From Vanessa cardui (lineage: Eukaryota; Arthropoda; Insecta; Lepidoptera; Nymphalidae), in assembly GCF_905220365.1 (NCBI RefSeq), contig NC_061141.1, forward strand, positions 6,083,501 to 6,147,500: DNA of 64,000 nt. Reading direction: 5' to 3'. The position numbers were made by a program, and so were the translations under genes. Every line of letters begins with the position of its first letter. Position 1 is the first letter of the stretch. Positions 1 to 11,745 of this stretch are shown here, one piece after another. Below the pieces are notes generated by a model, which was given only the letters and a program-made list of their open reading frames with translations, was not told the DNA's origin and made no database searches.

Positions 1-1290
1 CGCTCCTCGCTTATTCCTTAAGCTATATCGTTTAAGCTGACAGTTATCTCCGTAGTATTCTGATGAAACAATACCCATTTAATCCATATGTAATGAGTGA
101 ACCATTATTACATAATACCGTTGATACCTTTGTTCTCTATGTATTTTATGAGATGTTTCTCTTGAAAACGTTGCAATGTTTTTGTTTATAATTATTTTTT
201 ATTTGTATGACGTGACAATAAAACGATAAATAAATAATATAAAACTTGTGGCATTAGTATTTTACAGTGTTTATATCACAATTATTGTAAAAAAATTATG
301 AATATCTTGATTACCCATTGGATAGATTACATAGATTTTGAAATATTGTAGAATCGACTCTACATGCTTAATTGGGGATGTACTTCATCTCATCCCCATT
401 TCTCGGATGAAATTCCAAATGTACCTGTTACATGTTACCTGTAGTGGATCAGCGTGTTGGAAATCCAAAATAATTGGTGTCAGGTAATTTGTAATCATTT
501 GTAGTTTTGGTAGGATTTATTAAAACAATAAACTTATTTTATTGTGACCGCAAATATATTTGATTACATAAAATAAATTGTACATAATTATGAAATAAAA
601 CATTTAAATGTTTCATAATCGAATTTGCATACAATATGACACAAGGCAAAAAAAACAAAACAATTAAATTTATAATCTTTTAATTTTTCGTTGTGTTTAT
701 TAATTATTATATATAATTCGGCTTACTTTGCTGTTAGTTACATATTGCATTCACTGGTGCGTTAAATATAATTGCGTGGATGTTGATTTAAAAATAAAAT
801 ATTTCGTGTACTTACTTGTGGATACAAGTAATACTGGGAATGTTGTTGTAAGTTGGTAGTTAAATTTTTACTCTTTCGTTTTACGTTATAAAATGTTAGT
901 ATTTTAACTTATTCTTAAGCTATTTATAATATATCAACGTCGTTAACAATCGTGTGATTAAGCTGTATTTTTACTAACAAGTACTACTTTTACAATAACA
1001 CTTCTTACATTTATCGATCAATGAAGTTATGGGTGTCTAAATAACTATATTTTTTTAAATAAATTAAATATTATTAGTGTACTTTTTGTTTAATTTTTAA
1101 AGAACGGTCATGTTGAAATTTTAAGGGGTCCCATATAACATTGATAACATTGTAATTCGTTCCTTCGTCATTCGATTGTGATCAAGTTAACGAAACACAA
1201 ACCTTTTTTAAAGAATACTAGAAATGCCTTCATTAATTGAGACATTACTAATATTCGTACGTACCCCCTGTTTCAATCATATCACTTGTG
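1..1290. other. AT-rich non-coding stretch
   Basis: No gene is recognised here. All frames are broken by stops and the base composition is strongly A/T. Two short perfect inverted repeats are visible: 8-bp arms at 812-819 and 824-831 around a 4-base loop, and 8-bp arms at about 373-380 and 391-398 around a 10-base loop. Neither resembles a known RNA gene. Confidence 0.6.
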
Positions 1291-1296
1291 TTATAA

Positions 1297-1388
1297 GTGG
1301 GTACGACAATAGCCCAAGGAGTCAGGATCGATCCTGCGACTTTTAAATCACTAGACAACCCGTAAACCATTGCGCAATTGACGCTTCA
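1297..1388 (-). repeat. tRNA-derived SINE head (family C)
   Basis: Read on the minus strand, this piece has a tRNA-like arrangement: an A-box-like GCGCAATGGTTTA followed about 40 bases later by a B-box-like GGATCGATCC. It differs from the main SINE family of the window. It directly abuts a copy of the main SINE that starts at 1394. Only one copy is seen, so the limits are approximate. Confidence 0.45.
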
Positions 1389-1393
1389 AATAA

Positions 1394-1650
1394 TAACTCC
1401 TCTCCCTTTAATGAGAAGGTTTGGAACATATTCGACCACGCTGTTCAAATACGGGTGGTGGAATACACATGTGGCAGAATTTCTATGAAATTAGACACAA
1501 ACAGGTTACCTCAATGTTTTCCTTCATCGCCGAGCATAAGATGAATTATAAAGACAAATCAAGCACATGAATTTTCAGTTGTGCTTGCCTGGGTTTGAAC
1601 CCGCAATCATCGGTTAAGATGCACGCGTTCTAACTACTGGGCCACCTCAG
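1394..1650 (-). mobile_element. Metulj-like tRNA-derived SINE, copy 1
   Basis: Minus-strand copy of the main SINE. The tRNA-like head lies at the right end, with a B-box GGGTTTGAACCC complement near 1590-1600 and an A-box near 1640. The body and the conserved 3' region, with the paired block around CTCCTCTCCCTTTAATGAG, lie at the left. The last ~25 bases of the usual 3' end are missing, so it is 3'-truncated or decayed. Family identity is from comparison with the other copies in this window; the Metulj name is recalled. Confidence 0.85.
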
Positions 1651-3540
1651 AACTAAAATACATTAATAAATATGATATATGCGAAACAATTCGTCATAAT
1701 ATCAAATGCCCAATGACATGACGTTTAGTCACATCATTGTTTCTCGACTCACATCAAACGATGACAAAAAATTGTTAAACAAAGGTTAATGACATTGTGT
1801 TTTGTTAATACCCGCGCATTCCTCCGACTGTTATTCTTTACGAGTGTTGCTAGACGAACACTCATGAGAATGAGAGGCAAATTGTTGATTTTAACGAGAG
1901 ATAGGTGATTACAACATTTTGTATCATTGATATTATACACCATTGTAAGTGAGTCTGAAATCACACTCATATTGTGACGAGAGAACATTGTCGTTTGTCA
2001 TTTGTTTGAAATAACGGAAAAACTACGTATGATTTTGGTGTTTAAATTATATGTCGTCATAGAACTGTATCTCATACATTATATTAATTTATTTAAACAC
2101 AATTTTGTGACAAAAAAAAAATATTATTGATGCATTTAAAAAAAAAAAAAATTCTGAAATCGTCATATTTAATTGTAGCAATTTCAGTGGAAACTGTTAT
2201 CAAAATATTTTGTGGCCAGATATATGTATATCATATAAAATATTTACATCGATAACGAATAATGTGATCGGGAGCAATATCTGAGTTTTAATTGCATGGA
2301 AAAATCTTTTCAATTCGTTGCCTATAATTTATAAAGATCCAAATCCATTCAGCCATTGAATTAAGATCTAATATATGTAAATATAGTTTTGCATTTTTAA
2401 ATTCACCAAAAAACTGTATTTAATAAAATATATATTGTGTAAATTAAAAAAAAAAACTATTGTAATATAAAATGAGATTGCTAAATAAATACCTCGAAAA
2501 ATGTTCTAATATGATTGTTAGGTTAGTTTCAAACATTAACTACAAAGATTGATTGTTTCATTCAAACCTACTAATTTTAGGTCTTTCGAATGAAATCGAT
2601 CGTTCTTGGAAGAGGATAATAGAGGCAAAATGTTGGCCCGTGCCACAGAGTATATAATTTATTTCGCGCCAATCTTATTCTTAGAAAACTCGATCGATAT
2701 TAATCCATTTTGTAGTTGTGCTTGAGGGTTCAAAATTAACTTTGTGTTATAAAAAAATATGAGGTATATACAGAACATACCGTTGGTAATATAATTCTGT
2801 TTACAATATATATGTATGTGTATTATATTTTTATATATAACCTGAGAGGATAGACGTGTCAGATAATAGTTTTCAGATATTTTAAGTATTGTTTAATTTC
2901 ACGTTTCTTAAATACTTTTAAGTCGTTTTTTTTTTGTTTGTTTCATAGAAATTTTATAGGGATTAAATCATAATTAGAATATACATTTTGTTTTTCCCTA
3001 TCTACACAAGGATTACATTTATGTTTATTAGTGTTACTGGCTTTTTAATACTCTTGTATAAACAACATATCCGTATTTATGATTTTCAGCATCTAATTGT
3101 ATATTTAGGAAAGAGTTTGTACCGCTTTTTGAAAGCGGTATTTATATCAGCACTGACTTTGTTAATTTATTTCAATTACTTTATTTCAATTGTTCTTACT
3201 GAATTCCTAGAAGCTATTATGGTATTTGTAGAATCATATTTCAGAAAAAAACAGTCAAAGAAGCTAATCGTAAGTGTATAATTCGGTAGCATGGTACTCT
3301 ACAATATATGTATATGTAGAAAATAAAACAGTGCGTCAGTTATAAAAATATTATTTTTTCACAGCTGAAATCAGGGCTTATCATATTTAAATATGGAATA
3401 TATAGTATATTATCGATATTTAAGTATAAAATGTATGCGGAGCACGATTTATTTCAATTAAATACGAAATAATTTCATTAAAAGCCGTTTTTGACGTGTG
3501 ATATCACTATTGGATAAAATCGAATCGGCATGATGCTTAT
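1651..3540. other. AT-rich non-coding stretch
   Basis: No supported gene. A hydrophobic open frame at about 3020-3281 is the length expected by chance in such AT-rich DNA. Inside it lies a perfect 9-bp stem with a 3-base loop (arms 3120-3128 and 3132-3140, TACCGCTTT and its complement). Poly-A/T runs occur near 2110 and 2445. Confidence 0.5.
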
Positions 3541-3552
3541 TTATGCCGTCAT

Positions 3553-3836
3553 AAAGTAAAAAAAAGTAAAGTAACAGCCTGTAAATTTCCCACTGCTGGG
3601 ATAAGGCCTCCATTACGGAGAGGTTGGAACATATTCCACCACGCTGTTCCAATGCGGGTTGGTGGAATGCACATGTGGCAGAATTTCGATTAAAATTAGT
3701 CACATGCAGGTTTCCTCACGATATTTTCCTCCACCGCCGAGCACGGGATGAATAATAAACACAAATTAAGCACATATATATAGATATTGCTGTATGACTG
3801 GGTTGGAACCCGCAATCATCGGTTAAGATTCACGCC
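3553..3836 (-). mobile_element. Metulj-like SINE, copy 2, with target-site duplication
   Basis: Minus-strand SINE flanked by a perfect 12-bp direct repeat, TTATGCCGTCAT, at 3541-3552 and 3837-3848. The 3' end carries an A/G-rich tail, which shows as AAAGTAAAAAAAAG on the plus strand. The tRNA-like head stops before the A-box, so this is a 5'-truncated copy that nevertheless has a clean duplication, as expected from LINE-driven target-primed insertion. Confidence 0.9.
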
Positions 3837-3848
3837 TTATGCCGTCAT

Positions 3849-5765
3849 GCCTCCCCTAAAATGAATTAGTGTTAAACTTCGTTGTTATAATAATAAGGAT
3901 AAAAATAATTATTTTCGTTTAAATATAAACTTCTTTAAACGACAATGTTTCTTATCCGCCGCGAGTCACGTGACTCATGTATTGTTTTTATTACAAAAAA
4001 ATTTATAACGTCAAGTCCAAAGAACATTCGGTCTGAATCAATTTTTAGTATGTTTTAATCTGTTCTCATTGCTACGCTTGGGAATCACTTATTATGTATG
4101 ACATTGTATTGAAGAAAATCAATAAAACAAATATTACACAACAGAATTTCAATTATATACTTTAAGATTCTTTCGTTAAATTATCCGAGTCTATAAATCT
4201 TTTTTAAGACTCAATTATCCTGGTGGTGGTCTTTTTTTAACGATCTCAACGGCCGGATGCGAGCTAGTGCTTCTGAACCAAACTCGATGATTAAAAACTG
4301 TGTAGCCTTTGTTTACAGACATCATATTTATTTTCCTTTAAACACACGGACTAACTGATTGAAAAGCCAATTATTTATTCAAACCGCATTCGATGTTGTC
4401 ATTAATAATTAATATTCAACTTAATCAAATTCGCTTAAATAAAATAAATAAAACTAAACAAATGTAAATAATTAAATATACATAACTCATATTCCGTTTA
4501 AATATTATTTGAAACTCTGAACGCACCCGTAAACATCAAACATGGCCGCCCGTTGAACTATTATCTCATTGATGGATTTAGTATCGAAATATCTCGAACA
4601 TATCAATGTTATCGATTAAAAAAATCATGTTTTTTTTCTATATCTATAATTGTGGATAGGTTTCGATTTGGTCTATCGTAGACCTGCACGAAATTATTTA
4701 TGTATTTAGATTATTAAATAGAAAATATATTTTACTATTAATATTTAAACCAGTCAATAGAATATCTTCAGTCGTCAGACGCAAAATGTTAATCAATGAA
4801 TCTCGTAGGAGGCTGTGTGATTGAAAAAATCTCCAATAGTACCTATGAGGTAAAACTAAAACCTATCTTAGTCTGTTTAATAATAACGTTTATTTTTAAA
4901 TTACTATTTCATTAGTTTTTATCAGTTTGCGTGTTTCGAAACTCATAGGTCTACAATATTTTATATCGCCTCATATTGGTATAATATATTTACCTAAATT
5001 TAGTTAAAAATTACTTTTAACGACCTCTGATATTCGCCATTCGATAAAACCATGAGTCACGGGTAATTCTCAGCGTCCTTGCGTGTTTGTAGTCGGCGCT
5101 GTTGCTTATAATTACGCCTGCGAGCAAGGGCTACCGATAATTCGCCTGTTACGATACTAGTGATGTTATATTTTATATCGATAGCGGTATAATTAATTAG
5201 ATTCGGTCGTGAATCTAACAACTATCGCGCCTATAAAGAATTAAGCAATTCGATACAGTTTTAGATTTTAAGGAAGTATTTTTTTTAATAGAGTTCGTGC
5301 AAGGGCAAGATAATATCCTTAATTGTATTATATATACATATATTCGTCATCTCAAACATTTAATTTTAAGTAATATTTATCCTCAAAGACATAACTATCA
5401 CATCAAGACCGTAATAACAAACTTTGCTAAAGGTAAAACCGGGGTTTTTCTATACCTACCTACCTATATTATTGTACTTACAAAATTTTAAAAAGTAATA
5501 TATATGTATTTACAAAAAGAAATATCGTAGTAGGTTACTTCTTATTATACTTACATATTGAGTTGAATTAAAATATACCTATGTTCTATGTTTATTTAAA
5601 TACATAGATATCTGTAAAAATTAAGAAAATAGTTCTCGGAAGGCTACACAAATGACCAGACATGTATCGATTGGTATCAATCGTTTTCGATTTTGGTTAC
5701 ATTAAAAAAAACCAAATACTATCGATATAATAAACGTATCAGCCCATCACTATAGCTACCGTGAA
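3849..5765. other. Non-coding upstream region with a YY1/Pho-like site
   Basis: No ORF is supported. AACATGGCCGCC at 4539-4550 matches the YY1 (Drosophila Pho) core-promoter-type consensus AAnATGGCnGCC. A locally GC-richer patch at about 5040-5160 stands out from the AT-rich surroundings. It could be part of the regulatory region of the downstream Meru-like gene. This is motif-level evidence only. Confidence 0.35.
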
Positions 5766-5769
5766 TTGG

Positions 5770-5804
5770 TCAGGCTGCAGGCGTCTCGTGAACACTTCGG
5801 ACAA
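5770..5804 (+). promoter_or_regulatory. Candidate Inr + DPE core promoter (Meru-like gene)
   Basis: An arthropod-type initiator TCAG at 5770-5773 (A at 5772 as +1) is followed at +28 by GGACAA, which fits five of six positions of the downstream promoter element. It sits immediately upstream of a stretch that ends in a strong splice donor at 5900. No good TATA box lies about 30 bases upstream. This is inference from motif spacing. Confidence 0.35.
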
Positions 5805-5899
5805 AGCCGTGCCCACTTCATGTCTTTAGTCCGCTCTGTCATACATCTGGTCAGAATATTGTGACAAGCACCTGTTAAATGGTTCCGTGAATAGTTCTC
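5772..5899 (+). other. Candidate non-coding first exon of the Meru-like gene
   Basis: This GC-richer segment ends at a consensus 5' splice site (GTAAGT at 5900-5905). The coding part of the downstream gene begins five bases after a 3' splice site (acceptor AG at 12102-12103, ATG at 12109), so at least one upstream untranslated exon must exist and this is the best candidate seen. The intron would be about 6.2 kb and contains most of the repeats listed below. One short upstream ORF of 14 codons lies inside the exon. RNA data would settle it. Confidence 0.4.
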
Positions 5900-6159
5900 G
5901 TAAGTGTAGACCAACGGTTATAGTCAGTACTTATGTTGGAAATGCATTATTATACTTGAAATCATTTAAATATTACTAAGTATGTTTTGGAATAGTTCTT
6001 TATGGAATAATTTAAGTTTGTATATAAATCATTATTATTGAATAATACAGTGAATTATTAACATTAAGGAGTTATGAAATAAAAATAGTTACTGTATAAT
6101 TCTTGACCGCGAGGAATGTTGGCATTTTTCCGTCGAATCGCAAATAATTATTTAATAAC

Positions 6160-6325
6160 TAGTAGCTGTGGCTTTGCTCGCGTTTTAGAGTGTATGTCCT
6201 TTCATGGAATTCAAGTTTGCTTCATACCAAATTTAATCAAATTCGGTTCAGCGGTTTGGTCCTGAAATAATGACAGATAGACAGACAGAGTTACTTTCAG
6301 ATTTATAATATTAATATGTATTTAT
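6160..6325 (+). repeat. Short dispersed repeat with GACAGACAGACAG end
   Basis: The segment starts with the block around GTAGCTGTGGCTTTGCTCGCG and ends in GACAGATAGACAGACAGAG followed by an A/T tail. Related pieces appear at 24523-24712, 38195-38455, 50290-50530 (reversed) and 61551-61850. They are a common lepidopteran interspersed repeat, probably the end of a larger element; the family is not assigned. Confidence 0.55.
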
Positions 6326-6605
6326 TTTATTGTAATAATAAATAATAAACTTTTACCAAGGCAGTTGCGAACTTATAAGTCTGCACAGCAAAAGATCTTA
6401 GTTCAAGTTCCAGATTGGATTTACACATCCCTATAGAAATAATCACACAAAGGAACGCAACTTAGTCCTCCGTATGAATTTTCGGTAGAATCGGAAAATG
6501 CCGTCACGTATATGAACCTACGTCAGATTATGATTGATGTACTTGAGGTTAAGAATGGGTCCTGGCGAATTTATATACTTTAATATCAATATAATTTTTT
6601 TTTAT

Positions 6606-6828
6606 GAAGTAGGTGGCATACTAACAGGAATCTCATCTGATGGAAAGTGACTACCACCGCCCATGGACATCTGCAACACCAGGGAGCTTGCAGGCGCGTT
6701 GCCGGCCTTTAAGAAAGGAGTACGCTCTTTTTTTGAAGGCTTCCATGTCGTATCGGTTCGGAAAAACCGCCGGCGAAAGCTAGTTCCACAAAGTGGTTGT
6801 GCGAGGCAGAAAATGTCTAAGAAATCGT
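6606..6828 (-). mobile_element. LINE 3'-end fragment (jockey/CR1-like)
   Basis: Read on the minus strand, this is the last part of a reverse-transcriptase ORF and the 3' end of a LINE. It shares with 29103-29330 the stretch encoding the conserved end of the ORF (…FFRTDTTWEPS-type region, other frame ELP..VFP) and then the tail. It is 5'-truncated and contains frame breaks. The same family occurs at 29103-29955 and 36551-36675. Confidence 0.75.
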
Positions 6829-7985
6829 ATACAGTATTTTAACATGATACATATTCCAATTTTAAATAACGTAAATCAAAAATCATCAATATTAACCTAC
6901 CCATTTGAAGAGATCGATGAATGATTACTTTATATACTTTCTAAGATACATATATACTTGTACAACATTTTAACTTGAATGCACTCAATATGTAATCAAA
7001 AGTGCTTCAATGTTGTATTCCGAACAGGATGCAGTGTTTAACTTTTTGCAAAACTGTTTATGTGTTAAATGTAGCAAATTAGAAGACTGCACGATTCTTA
7101 ACAGTCGTCGGTAGTATTTTCTCTAAATGCTGTTTACAAAATTAATGCTTTCGTTCTGATAAAACAATGTTGCTAGCCGGAAAAATTATACGTTCGATTT
7201 ACAATGTAAGGTATATCGATACCCGTTTATAAATAAACGAATAAGGATACAAATTCCAGCATAGGAAAGTCTGTATAATTGTCACAACATTTTATTAGAA
7301 GAAAATCTGAATATCACAGTGAAACAGTAATTGCGCCTACTAGTGTTTCATTAATATCGATTAATTCATATGTAAATCCTTTTTTAGTAATTATACTTGT
7401 GAAGTTGATGAAAATGTATGTATATATCGAATAATGTCAAAAAGTATTAAATAGTAAATAATAATACAACTTACAAAATATTGCATAGAATAACTAAAAC
7501 GCTGTTCCGAAATTACATTAACACAAACATTTGGGCGTGCCCTTAATGTCAAGGGGGGTGGGGTGGCTAGAGGAAGGGGTGATGGAACACCTAATGGTGA
7601 CTAGTCACGAATCGAGCACTCAAATTACAAAGCCCCCATGTTTATGTTGAATGTCATGGATTTATACATTTTTCTTGCCTTATCGGATCGCTAATTTTGA
7701 TAAGGACTTGTTATACTGTACAGTGAACTTCGTCATCGTTCGAAGCACTGAATTCTTATTTTCTTTTTTTTTTATAATTATCTGTAACAACTTAATTATA
7801 CCTAAGTTATTATATGACGAACACGCTAGGTAAAAAAAATGACGCTTCAATTATATTATTTGTATTTAATATATTTTACTGACCTGATTTTTAAATAAAA
7901 ACAAAGATAATATATTTTAATTGAAGAGCGTACCACAGACTATAAACGCATTGCAGAAAAACCTCTTTTCTAATTTTAAACGTTC
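6829..7985. other. AT-rich non-coding stretch with a G-rich run
   Basis: No gene is recognised. A G-rich run at about 7552-7580 (GGGGGG, GGGG and GGGG tracts separated by short loops) interrupts the AT-rich sequence. It has only three long G tracts, so it does not meet the usual four-tract G-quadruplex rule. Confidence 0.45.
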
Positions 7986-8145
7986 ATGCATTATCTGCAT
8001 TCGAAATTCTGCAATTTCCTGCAACACCACGCCGTTATGGTAATCACCACCCCCATTGTACCAGGCGCGGTCCAACCCCGCTTATACAATGCACGTGGCG
8101 ATGTGTTTGCTTCACGGTTGCCATGGCAACGATTGCGGGTAAGCA
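7986..8145. promoter_or_regulatory. GC island with E-box and palindromic RFX X-box
   Basis: A roughly 150-base GC-rich island in very AT-rich DNA. It contains a palindromic E-box CACGTG at 8092-8097 and a perfect 14-base palindrome GTTGCCATGGCAAC at 8117-8130, which matches the RFX-family X-box (GTnRCC, spacer, RGYAAC). X-boxes classically mark ciliary and neuronal genes. Just after it is a splice-donor-like GGGTAAGC (about 8136-8143), so it may be an alternative first exon or an intronic enhancer of the Meru-like gene. Both strands are open but no protein is recognisable. Confidence 0.45.
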
Positions 8146-8189
8146 AATACATAAAAATCGTTAATATGCTTTCCATTAGGTTTTAGTAA

Positions 8190-9152
8190 TCTGAAAATAA
8201 TCAACTTGTTTGATTAGAGTGAATAAAGTTTGAATTTCATATGAAATGAAAATTAGTTTGAGATTTCTGACTATAAAATAAATATTTTTTTTTTATTAAT
8301 TGCAGCTTTATTGATTAAAAAATAAAGATAAATATTGGTATAGAAAGGCTCGGCTTAGCCCACCCATCTTTCTGACCTACCCAAGACACACACATTTATG
8401 GAAACAATGATACATATGTACTTATACATTATGCAGTAATTAACGTATTTCTTTGTTCATTGTAAGATTACTACGCGTTTAAAACCAACAGTACTATATA
8501 TTTATAAATAATCAACATGTACCTACTTAAGTTATAATATACAATACAATTTTTAACGACATTTCAATTTTAAAACTTTGACCTCAATTTGTAATGTTCT
8601 TACATGTTTTTTTATTTATGAGAGACAGAAATATCCGTGAACAGATGTATTTAATATTTACTTGTGACCCATAGCTTCGCTCGTTATTTAGTTTGTGTTC
8701 GTTTGGTGTTAGTGATAAAAGATAACATATCTCTTCATAAACATAACTTCTATTCAAGGTAATTTCATCCAAAATCAGTGGTTTGACCGTAAATAGCAAC
8801 AGATAGAAAAACATGGTTACTTCATAATACATTTATATATTATGTTACAGAGCAACCCTAGCCTTCAATACGGTGTTATGACAGTTTATTCTACATCATA
8901 ATTAATATCACATTATAATTGCATATTATGAATATAGCAGGGGCTATTGAATTTACTTGATTATATACAATTATTAATGTAATTAATAGATCAATAATTT
9001 GTAAAACTGTGCTTAATATTATTTTATATGTAAAACGATATCATTGTAAAACGATATTTTTTTGGCCATACCGAACTACTGAAATTACAATTTGTATTTA
9101 TAATATAAAAAAATAGCCTTGATGCTAAAATTGATATATACTTAAGAACTAT
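8190..9152. other. AT-rich non-coding stretch
   Basis: No gene, RNA or clear repeat is recognised here. Confidence 0.5.
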
Positions 9153-9165
9153 ATACTTATTAATA

Positions 9166-9475
9166 CAACAACAACAACAGCAACAACAGCCTGTAAATTC
9201 CCACTGCTGGGCTAAAAGCCTCCTCTCCTTTGAGGAGAAGGTTTGGAACATATTCCACCACGCTGTTCCAATGCGTCTTGGTGGAATTCACATGTGGCAG
9301 AATTTCTATGAAATTTGTCACATGCAGGTTTCCTCACGATGTTTTCCTTGACCGCTGAGCACGAGATGAATTATAAAGACAAATTAAGCACATGAATCAG
9401 CGGTGCTTGCCTGGATTTGAACCCGCAATCATCGGTTAAGATGCACGCGTTCTAACCACTGGGCCATCTCGACTC
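9166..9475 (-). mobile_element. Metulj-like SINE, copy 3, full length with TSD
   Basis: A nearly complete minus-strand copy, from a (CAA)n tail at the left to the tRNA-like head at the right. It is flanked by a perfect 13-bp duplication ATACTTATTAATA at 9153-9165 and 9476-9488. The B-box complement (TTTGAACCCGC) and A-box complement (CCACTGGGCCATC) are both intact. It makes a good local reference for the family. Confidence 0.92.
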
Positions 9476-9834
9476 ATACTTATTAATATATTCTTAAATT
9501 AAAGAAAAATACAAATTTTAGTTCTCATCGGAAAAAGATCTTCGTGATTGAGTATAACGTAACATTAGTACAAAAGCATTCGTTCAGACGATAAAACTAC
9601 CTAATTATTTGCAAGGCTGTTGATATTTACAACCTTGCAATTAATTACTCTAGTATTTCTTAAAAAACAAGAACAAATGAATGATGAATTGAAAGTGGCT
9701 TAAATTTGAAGACAGGTATAGAATATATTCAAAAATATAATTGAATTCTTATTTAACTACTAGCTATACCCGCCCACTTCGCTGGGCATTAGTCGCAAAA
9801 AAATAAATTTTTAAATTTTCATTTTCATTTTGTT

Positions 9835-10072
9835 GACGACCTCCATGGTCGAGTGGTGTGTACACCGGTTTTCATGGATACGCCACTCTGAGGTCCTGGG
9901 TTCGATTCCCGGCTGAGTCGATGTAGATTACCATTAGTTTTCTATGTTGTCTTGGGTATGGGTGTTTGTGGTACCGTCGTTACTTCTGATTTCCATAACA
10001 CAAGTGCTTCAGCTACTTACATTGGGATCAGAATAATGTATGTGATGTTGTCTCATATTATTATTATTATTA
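9835..10072 (+). mobile_element. tRNA-derived SINE, family B, copy 1
   Basis: The head carries an A-box-like TGGTCGAGTGG and a perfect B-box GGTTCGATTCC about 40 bases apart. A conserved body follows, ending in an (ATT)n tail at about 10055-10072. A second copy lies inverted at 49386-49542. The RNA-polymerase-III boxes and simple-repeat tail mark it as a tRNA-derived SINE distinct from the Metulj-like family. Confidence 0.8.
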
Positions 10073-10139
10073 ATTAATTACTGATCATCAACAATGTACA
10101 AATAATAAAGAAACATGCGAGATCTAATAAAAAAAACTA

Positions 10140-11150
10140 TTTAATATTCGTCATCTATTTCATCTTCTTCAATGATGTTCACGATAGGCTGCAGATTGGT
10201 CATAACACCCATAAACTTATACGATGTTATATAGGTACGATGAAATTTTTAATTAAATTTCTATAGTCTGTAAAAGTTTGCATCAAACCAACACGTCCTC
10301 TTTTATCCGGTTCTATCGAATATCGATGTTATTACATCTACAACCTTGTCAATACTTGCGTACGTACGTCAAAGCATCCTGAGCATATTCGTGCATATGT
10401 CTTGGACTTCCACTGTACGAAGATCTTTGTCCGATATCAGCAGCTATTTTATCATTCGATATTGTATCTCGTAAATAAATGTTCTCTTCGGCTCAGAGTT
10501 TTGATTGATTGTAATGAATGTAGTTTAATCGTTCGTTCTCGACCATAGCGTACATGTCAACAATGAGTTGTTAAAACAGTTGACGACACTTCAGAATATG
10601 GTTAGATTATCTCTAATCGTTATATGATATGCAAAAAAATCCATACAACTAACTCTTCGATGTCACAGAGCCTGTCGTGAGAATATTTTGATACAGTCCG
10701 AGATTATACTTATCAATCTCCTGCTCGCATAAACATAATTGGATAATCGTAATAATTGTCATACGATTGATGTGTTTCAGCGACACCTTGATTGTTTTTG
10801 TATGGCTTAATGATAACAATACCTCGTTTTGTAATTTCTGTACCGACAACTATAGCTGTGACTTCAGGAGCTACGGCAGCATAAAAATGCATAAAAATGC
10901 ATTGATAATGACTTTGAATCATTTGTTATTTAACCTTCTAGAGCAGTTTTAAAATCTTTAACTAAACATTTATTTTCATAAAGCATAATCCTAAATTCAG
11001 CGATGTTTTCTCGATTCGTTGTAATGCTGAACATGCATCAAAGTTCAATCTTTTTCTATGTTCATGTTTTTCCTGTATACCAATTTTTATAAAGATGCAC
11101 GGTGCATCTGTTCTCCAGTTAAAGCAGAACATACAGACAGACAAAAATGT
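10140..11150 (-). pseudogene. Helitron Rep (replication initiator) pseudogene
   Basis: Translation of the minus strand gives broken blocks typical of Helitron replication proteins. One block (about 10370-10500) reads HYNQSKL, stop, AEENIYLRD, then later SPRHMHEYAQDALTYVRKY, a well-known Rep-proximal segment. A second block (about 10713-10922) reads APEVTAIVVGTEI followed by VAETHQSYDNYYDYPIMF, matching the usual ETHR.YD.LQYP.LF motif. The order of the blocks suggests rearrangement or that they belong to different parts of the protein. In-frame stops and frame changes mean it is dead. No helicase domain is present. Confidence 0.7.
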
Positions 11151-11504
11151 CAAAAATGGTAAAAATTATGTCAGTCAATCATAAAAAAAATACTTATGAC
11201 GACAAACATAAGTGTACAGACAGACTCTAGAGATTTATATAGTAGTATAGATTTAGTATTCACGTGCGAAAGCTTTATTATTAGCGTATTTCATGTATAA
11301 CTTTGGTGTTTCTATACGGATTTCAATGTTTCCTTTTTTATGAAATAGTTAATACTGTTAACTTTTTTTATTTGGGATGATTGAGAGTGTTATAAGCGCA
11401 GGAATAGTCAAATATAATCAGAAAGCTTCGAACTACTAAGCTATTGAGAGTGACACGTATTATTGTGAGTCAACCATAAAAGATAGACAAAGGCTGTCAT
11501 GGGA

Positions 11505-11745
11505 TATTTTTTATATAATTTTAAGGAGAACATTTCCGTAATACACAATTTCTTTGTAGCTTTAACCATTAAGGTTGTACACGCGACGGAAGCTTAAAAT
11601 ATGGAGTAACTTCTCCTGTTTTCCCGACATTTCCCTTCACTGCTCTGCTCCTATTGACTGTAGCGTGATGAAAAATATACTATAACCAGCTCAGGAGTAT
11701 GAAAAATAATTGTACCGAGTTTCGTTAAAATCCGTCGAGTAGTTT
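11505..11745. repeat. Interspersed repeat of unassigned family
   Basis: A segment from about AAGGAGAACATTTCCGTAAT to the block ending GTCGAGTAGTTTT has the look of a well-known lepidopteran interspersed repeat, with a terminal phrase about the fit of primers to a host 'TTCGTTAAAATCCGTCGAG' block. Only one copy is in the window, so assignment rests on recall. Confidence 0.4.

Larger units (their letters stand above)
9757..11255 (-). mobile_element. Decayed Helitron-like composite element
   Basis: The segment opens with CTAGCTATACCCGCCCACTTC and closes with the AGACAGACTCTAGAG…TAGAT tail typical of interspersed lepidopteran repeats. Inside it is a broken Helitron Rep coding region in minus orientation (about 10140-11150) and a younger SINE (9835-10072). 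I read it as an old Helitron or Helitron-carrying segment later hit by a SINE. The Helitron termini themselves (5'-TC, 3'-CTRR with hairpin) are not clearly identified, so the borders are approximate. Confidence 0.5.

Noticed and set aside
2988..3281. 97-codon hydrophobic frame ending near a GTAAGT donor-like site
   Set aside because: Begins at TTG; the ATG form is 87 codons. Frames of this length are expected by chance in 64 kb of AT-rich DNA, and AT-rich codons make any such frame look membrane-like. No family recognised.
7552..7580. Possible G-quadruplex
   Set aside because: Only three tracts of four or more Gs; the fourth would need two-G tracts, so the motif does not meet the usual rule.
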